A DNA stretch of 10,210 nt from UBA11346 sp038203025 (GTDB lineage Bacteria; Planctomycetota; UBA11346), in contig JBBREK010000150.1 in assembly GCA_038203025.1 (NCBI GenBank), forward strand, positions 1 to 10,210, read 5' to 3'. The stretch's first letter is position 1; every line of letters starts with the position of its first letter. Below are positions 6,739 to 10,210 of the stretch, piece after piece. The position numbers were made by a program, and so were the translations under genes. The notes under the pieces are model-generated. The model ran no database searches and was not told the origin of the DNA. It saw nothing but the letters and a program-made list of their open reading frames with translations.

Positions 6739-8486
6739 TTCTTCTGTCCGGCGGTGATCCGCCCGTCTGCTGACTGCATTGCGTCGGCTTGGCGCAGGAT
6801 GCCGGACGCCGCCCGCTCGCGGATCAGCACGTTCGCCTGGGCCTTGACCTGCTCGTCGCTGCGTTGCAGTTCCCTGGTCTCGATCTCGTATTCCGCGCGG
6901 AGTCCGGCGATCTGTCGGTCAATCTGTTCGCGCTTCCGTTCCATCTCGCGCTTGCGGCGGGCGGTCTCCAGTCGGGCGGCCAGCAGCTTGGCCTTCTCAA
7001 GGGCGCCCTGCGCCGCCCGGGCGGATCCGGTCAGCACGCCGCTGGTGCCGACGTAGGCGTCGACCACGTCGATGCCGCGATCCGAGATGAGAAACTCGCG
7101 GACCTGGTTCGAGTGTGCCATGCCGCGAGACTTGATCACATAGAAGACGCGGTTCCGCTCACCGTTGCCTTCGATATCCTGCAGCGACAGCCAGGCGTCC
7201 ATGAGCGAGGACATTGCCATGCCGCTGCGCAACGACTCCTGACCGGCAGGCGGCAGGCTGGTGAACAGCGAGGTGATCAGTCTGCCCTTAAGGAAATCCA
7301 TCAGCCGGATGACCATGCCGCGGGTCTCGGCGTCGGTCCCGGTATCCAGCAGGCTGGTGATCAGATCGACGATGACGACGCTAGGCTGGAACTCCTCGAC
7401 CTCCTTGAACATCGTCGCCAGGTGCATCTCCAGCCCGTACAGCGAAGGGCGGGCGGAATGGAAGCGCAAGAGGCCGCGCTTGACCAGCGGTGCCAGGTTC
7501 AGGCTGATGGATTGGGCATTGCGGATGATCTGGCCCGGGGACTCCTCGAAGGAGAAGAACAGGGTCCGTTCCCCGCGTCGGCAGGCCGCATGGGAGAAGG
7601 TGGCGGCGACCAGCGTCTTGCCGGTGCCGGGCGGGCCAGTGAGCAGGACGCTGCTGCCGCGGAAGAACCCATGCCCGCCCAGCATGCGATCCAGCCGCGG
7701 GATGCCGGTCGCTACCCGTTCATTGGAGGACTGGTGATTCAGCGCCAGCGAGGTGATCGGCAGGACGCTGATGCCTTGACTGCCGATGAGGAAGGGGAAC
7801 TCGTTGGTGCCATGCAGCGAACCGCGATATTTCACCACTCGCAGGTGCCGGGTCGCGATCTGGTCGTTGACCTGATGATCAAGCAGGATGACGCAATCGG
7901 AGACGTATTCTTCGAGGCCGTGACGGGTCAGCAGTTCGCGACCGCGCTCGGCGGTTATCACTGCCGTCACACCCCGGCTCTTGAGCCAGCGGAAGAGCCG
8001 GCGCAACTCGTCGCGCAGGACGCCCTCGTTGGGCAGGCTGGAGAACAGGGCCTCCAGGGTGTCGAGAACCACCCGCTTGGCGCCAATCGATGTGATCGCA
8101 TGGTCGATGCGGACGAACAGTCCCTCCAGATCGTACTCGCTGCCCTCCTGGAACGTGCTGCGCTCGACATGGACGTAATCGATCAGGATCTTCTTCTGCT
8201 TGACCAGGCCGGCCAGATCGAAGCCCAGCGAAACGAAGTTGTCCGTCAGTTCGCGTTTCGACTCTTCGAAAGCGATCAGTACGCCCGGCTCGTTGAACCG
8301 CTCAGCGCCGTGGACGAGGAATTCGGTGGCTAGCAGCGTCTTGCCGCAGCCGGCACCGCCGCAGACCAAGGTGGTCCGGCCGAGCGGCAGGCCGCCGCCG
8401 GTGATCTCATCCAGTCCCTGGATGCCGGTGCGGCATTTAACAATGCCCGTTATCTTGGTTTTTTGGATTGATCGAACGGATTTCAC
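6735..8486 (-). CDS. kaiC: KaiC-like double-RecA ATPase with C-terminal coiled coil
   Basis: A 583-residue clock-type ATPase and autokinase. CI has Walker A GGAGCGKT (43-50), the catalytic Glu pair E74/E75 in AFEESK, and Walker B VVLDTLEALF (D142). CII has GPPGTGKT (284-291), E314/E315 in SFEESPGQIIRNA and VVIVDLITSLL (D374). Aligning the CII end with cyanobacterial KaiC puts S426/S427 (MSSLMD) at the S431/T432 phosphosites and S421 at T426; VREFLISDRG follows. Residues about 493-570 add a charged heptad-rich coiled coil beyond the usual ~519-residue length. I chose GTG 8486 because AGGAGA (8496-8501) lies 9 bases upstream; GTG 8522 would add 12 residues but has no ribosome site. It is first in a kaiC-kaiB-kinase operon; no kaiA is present in the window. 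Confidence 0.93.
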   Translation of the reverse strand: MKSVRSIQKTKITGIVKCRTGIQGLDEITGGGLPLGRTTLVCGGAGCGKTLLATEFLVHGAERFNEPGVLIAFEESKRELTDNFVSLGFDLAGLVKQKKILIDYVHVERSTFQEGSEYDLEGLFVRIDHAITSIGAKRVVLDTLEALFSSLPNEGVLRDELRRLFRWLKSRGVTAVITAERGRELLTRHGLEEYVSDCVILLDHQVNDQIATRHLRVVKYRGSLHGTNEFPFLIGSQGISVLPITSLALNHQSSNERVATGIPRLDRMLGGHGFFRGSSVLLTGPPGTGKTLVAATFSHAACRRGERTLFFSFEESPGQIIRNAQSISLNLAPLVKRGLLRFHSARPSLYGLEMHLATMFKEVEEFQPSVVIVDLITSLLDTGTDAETRGMVIRLMDFLKGRLITSLFTSLPPAGQESLRSGMAMSSLMDAWLSLQDIEGNGERNRVFYVIKSRGMAHSNQVREFLISDRGIDVVDAYVGTSGVLTGSARAAQGALEKAKLLAARLETARRKREMERKREQIDRQIAGLRAEYEIETRELQRSDEQVKAQANVLIRERAASGILRQADAMQSADGRITAGQKK

Positions 8487-8541
8487 GCGGGGCGTTCTCC
8501 TGGATCCGACATCACGCGACACGGGTTATGTGCGTACGATG

Positions 8542-8576
8542 TGTATTCCCTGACGGATCGGTGACCCGGGTATACT
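8542..8576 (+). promoter_or_regulatory. Candidate promoter: TGTATTCC site plus TATACT -10
   Basis: TGTATTCC at 8542-8549 is followed by TATACT at 8571-8576, a close match to a sigma-70 -10 element. No good -35 lies at the normal 16-18 base spacing, so an activator could be required, and the octamer, centred near the -35 position, is the obvious candidate site. The predicted transcript would start near 8583 and run rightward with a leader of about 215 bases before the Kelch gene. A separate promoter for kaiC must lie in this region on the minus strand, but I could not define one. Confidence 0.4.
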
Positions 8577-8612
8577 AGGCCCTTACAACTCCAGCAAGGG
8601 GGGGAACACCCC

Positions 8613-8639
8613 ATGTCAGCGGGCGACAAGTGGGTCTAA
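8613..8639 (+). CDS. Possible 8-residue leader peptide ORF
   Basis: ATG 8613 opens the frame MSAGDKWV and stops at TAA 8637. It is preceded by AAGGGGGGG (8596-8604), a good ribosome-site candidate 8 bases away, and by the TATACT element at a sensible distance, so the translation signals look better than those of the Kelch gene itself. GGGG-N5-CCCC directly before the ATG mirrors the arrangement at 2821-2834. CCCTT (8580-8584) could pair with AAGGG (8596-8600) and mask the ribosome site. A regulatory leader peptide is possible; chance is also possible for so short a frame. Confidence 0.25.
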   Translation: MSAGDKWV

Positions 8640-8776
8640 CGTACGCGATTGGATCACTCCCACCAAGCGCTGGTCGCCTCCAGCCGGTACTGGTCGGTGA
8701 TCCCCGCTGCTGGGGGTACCGAGGACTCGTGGAACGCCTCGATCGCGTAGGGCGAACTCCCCAGCTCCATGGGATT
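8640..8776. other. Leader region upstream of the Kelch gene, no convincing gene
   Basis: No gene is convincing here. The plus frame used by the Kelch gene is closed by TAG 8748. On the minus strand a 38-codon frame (ATG 8767 to TGA 8654) has high third-position GC but no homology I recognise and no ribosome site at a useful distance. The stretch probably represents untranslated leader of the rightward transcript. Confidence 0.35.
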
Positions 8777-8796
8777 CCAGCGAGATAATCTCCTGG
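8777..8796. promoter_or_regulatory. Near-perfect palindrome next to the Kelch start codon
   Basis: CCAG-c-GAGAT-a-ATCTC-CTGG: two 9-base arms are complementary around a central A, with one extra C in the left arm. It ends two bases before ATG 8799. It could be an operator for a dimeric repressor or, as RNA, a hairpin covering the only purine-rich ribosome-site candidate (GAGA). Confidence 0.4.
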
Positions 8797-8798
8797 TT

Positions 8799-10210
8799 AT
8801 GATCTACCTCCGCCAGATCAGTCTGGTCATCAATTCCCTGTTGGGGTTGGTTCTCGCCGCTGCAGAACCAACCCCGGCTTCCGCTGGCTGGACCACCAGA
8901 TCCATGGCGATCGCGCGGGGTGGTTCCAGCTCGACCTTGCTGCCTTCGGGCCAGGACCTGGTGACGGGGGGGACTGGCACCAGCGGGGCTACGTGGGACA
9001 CCACCGCCTCGCTGTCGATGGCGCGTACGATGCACACCGCGACGACGTTGCTTTCGGGCAAGGTCCTGGTGGCGGGCGGCTATGTCGACAACCCGGACGG
9101 GACGGCGAGTTTCCTGACTCGATGCGAACTCTACGACCCGGCCAGCGGGACGTGGAGCTCGACCGGTTCCCTGGCGACGGGGCGGTACTGGCACACGGCG
9201 ATCCTCCTGCCCTCCGGCAAGGTCCTGGCGGTGGGCGGCGACTACCAGAACCCCCCATTGGCAAGCTGTGAACTCTACGACCCGCAGGCCGGTACCTGGA
9301 GCCCCACCGGTTCCATGGCCACGGGGCGGTATCATCCCACCGTGACCCTATTGCCCTCCGGCAAGGTCCTGGTGACCGGTTATCAAGCGGCCTGCGAACT
9401 CTATGATCCAGCCCGTGGCACTTGGAGCCCCACCGCTTCCTTGCCGGCAGATCAGGAATTCCATACCGCAACCAGGCTGCCGTCCGGCAAGGTCCTGCTC
9501 GCCGGCGGGCGCGGTTGGGCCGGGACCAGCAGCTACCTGTCCAGTTGCGCGCTATACGACCCGCAGGCCGGCACCTGGAGCGCCACCGGCTCGATGGCCA
9601 CAGGGCGATATTTCCACACCGCGACCCTGCTGCCTTCCGGCAAGGTCCTGGTCACCGGCGGGGCCTGCGAACTCGCTGCGGGTTTCGGGATGAAACTCTG
9701 CGAGCTCTACGATCCGGCCACCGGCAGGTGGAGCGCCGCTGCTGCGATGGCGACCTACCGCTCGGAACATACCGCCACCGTGCTGCCCGGTGGGCAGGTC
9801 CTGGTGACCGGCGCACCAAACTACTTCGATGGCCAAGGATTATGCGAGCTCTACAGCCCGAGTAGCGGGACCTGGAGTGGGACCAGCAGATCGTCGGGAA
9901 CGGTGCATACCGGCTACACGGCGTCGCTGTTGGCCTCGGGCCAGGTGCTGGTGACCGGCGGTCGCGACGACAACGACCAATCCATCCTGGCGTACTGCGA
10001 AGTTTTCAGCGCCAGCGCCCAGCCGGCCATCACCGGCACCAGTACCGGCCGCATCTCTCGTGAGGTCTGGACCGGCGTCCCTGGCACGGCCCGGGCCGCC
10101 ATTCCGCTCAGTACCCCGCCGAACCTCCGCGATGAGTTGACCTCGTTCGAGACGCCGAGCAACTGGGCGGACAATTACGGCACCCGGGTGCGCGGCTACC
10201 TCTGCCCCAC
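8799..10210 (+). CDS. Secreted Kelch-repeat protein entering a PA14-like domain (3' end outside window)
   Basis: The frame is open from ATG 8799 to the right edge (470 codons). Residues 1-29 form a signal peptide: Arg at 5, hydrophobic LVINSLLGLVLAAA and a PASA cleavage site before Gly. About eight Kelch-type blades follow (about 32-405), each of the form HTAT-LPSGKVLVTGG ... CELYDP-GTWS, consistent with a beta-propeller. After AQPAITGTSTG the chain changes to REVWTGVPGTA ... NYGTRVRGYL, typical of the start of a PA14 or related carbohydrate-binding beta-sandwich. A secreted or surface binding role is inferred; no catalytic motif is visible. One Cys recurs at the same place in most blades. 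ATG 8799 was chosen because the signal peptide starts there; the in-frame ATG 8769 would add 10 residues ahead of it, and the ribosome site is weak. Divergent from the kai operon. Confidence 0.82.
   Translation, partial: MIYLRQISLVINSLLGLVLAAAEPTPASAGWTTRSMAIARGGSSSTLLPSGQDLVTGGTGTSGATWDTTASLSMARTMHTATTLLSGKVLVAGGYVDNPDGTASFLTRCELYDPASGTWSSTGSLATGRYWHTAILLPSGKVLAVGGDYQNPPLASCELYDPQAGTWSPTGSMATGRYHPTVTLLPSGKVLVTGYQAACELYDPARGTWSPTASLPADQEFHTATRLPSGKVLLAGGRGWAGTSSYLSSCALYDPQAGTWSATGSMATGRYFHTATLLPSGKVLVTGGACELAAGFGMKLCELYDPATGRWSAAAAMATYRSEHTATVLPGGQVLVTGAPNYFDGQGLCELYSPSSGTWSGTSRSSGTVHTGYTASLLASGQVLVTGGRDDNDQSILAYCEVFSASAQPAITGTSTGRISREVWTGVPGTARAAIPLSTPPNLRDELTSFETPSNWADNYGTRVRGYLCP
8843..8875 (+). 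repeat. 12-bp perfect inverted repeat inside the signal-peptide codons
   Basis: GGGGTTGGTTCT (8843-8854) and AGAACCAACCCC (8864-8875) are perfectly complementary around the 9-base loop CGCCGCTGC. The stem lies in codons 15-26 of the Kelch gene, encoding part of the hydrophobic core and the LAAAEPTP region. No T-tract follows, so it is not a standard terminator. A stem of this quality within coding sequence is unusual and may affect translation, mRNA stability or attenuation. Confidence 0.6.
8895..10023 (+). repeat. Tandem Kelch-coding DNA repeats
   Basis: The blades are repeated at DNA level with unit lengths of roughly 125-155 bases. TCCGGCAAGGTCCTG is identical at 9213-9227, 9357-9371, 9483-9497 and 9636-9650, with looser copies at the first and last blades. 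ACCTGGAGC and related bases recur before each new blade. Retained nucleotide identity suggests fairly recent internal duplication or gene conversion among the middle blades. Confidence 0.75.

Noticed and set aside
6789..8333. 514-codon open frame on the plus strand opposite kaiC
   Set aside because: It is the antisense of a confident double-Walker KaiC-like gene, its translation is Ala/Gly/Gln/Asp-rich without motifs, and high GC explains the lack of stops.
8487..8541. Minus-strand promoter for kaiC
   Set aside because: Candidates such as ACATAA lack a supporting -35 element; I could not justify a call.
8654..8767. 38-codon minus-strand ORF in the kaiC/Kelch gap
   Set aside because: High third-position GC and a plausible composition, but short, no ribosome site at a useful distance, and no recognisable family; chance cannot be excluded.
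8613..8801. Kelch gene as a pseudogene starting at 8613 with in-frame stops at 8637 and 8748
   Set aside because: The translation between the two stops shows no signal peptide or clear Kelch pattern, whereas a complete signal peptide begins at 8799; a leader is simpler.
8616..9335. 239-codon minus-strand frame opposite the Kelch gene
   Set aside because: It mirrors the Kelch repeats (recurring VVEFA.. and HQDLA.. segments) and extends into the leader only because of GC richness.
9200..9660. Regularly spaced identical 15-mers, possible CRISPR-like or satellite repeats
   Set aside because: They lie in frame inside Kelch blades and encode the conserved SGKVL segment; spacing varies by whole codons.

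Overview
The window is moderately to strongly GC-rich bacterial DNA with tightly packed genes, mostly signal transduction. The organism cannot be fixed from the sequence. Soluble NarX-type kinases, a KaiC/KaiB pair and a secreted Kelch-PA14 protein would suit a Proteobacterium or a member of the Verrucomicrobiota/Planctomycetota group; this is a low-confidence inference. No tRNA, rRNA or CRISPR array was seen.

Layout. (1) 3-281 (+) is the 3' end of an ISAs1-type transposase whose stop overlaps the next gene tail to tail. (2) 273-2122 (-) is a two-gene operon: a soluble HisKA_3 histidine kinase with an RsbU_N-like N-terminal region, then a NarL/LuxR response regulator, joined by an ATGA overlap. 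(3) 2350-2783 holds two small convergent hypothetical genes. (4) 2835-5042 (+) is a Wzc-like polysaccharide co-polymerase/BY-kinase fusion with Arg in place of the Walker A lysine and no tyrosine tail. (5) 5044-5108 is a dense GC-rich palindromic element between convergent genes. (6) 5075-8486 (-) is a kaiC-kaiB-kinase operon: a KaiC-like double-RecA ATPase with a coiled-coil tail, a KaiB-like protein with a basic N-terminal extension, and a PAS/HisKA_3 kinase. No kaiA is visible. (7) 8487-8798 is a divergent control region. (8) 8799 to the right edge (+) is a secreted protein with about eight Kelch repeats entering a PA14-like domain; it is open at the window end.

The most interesting content is the KaiA-less clock or timer operon with a built-in output kinase. 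In addition, the octamer TGTATTCC occurs four times in the window on my reading, and every copy lies in a presumed control region: two before the first kinase, one at the start of the Wzc-like gene, one in the kaiC/Kelch divergent region. This suggests, but does not prove, that the two-component system, the polysaccharide gene and the kai/Kelch locus share a regulator. The Kelch leader also holds a 12-bp perfect hairpin inside the signal-peptide codons and a near-perfect 20-bp palindrome two bases before the start codon.
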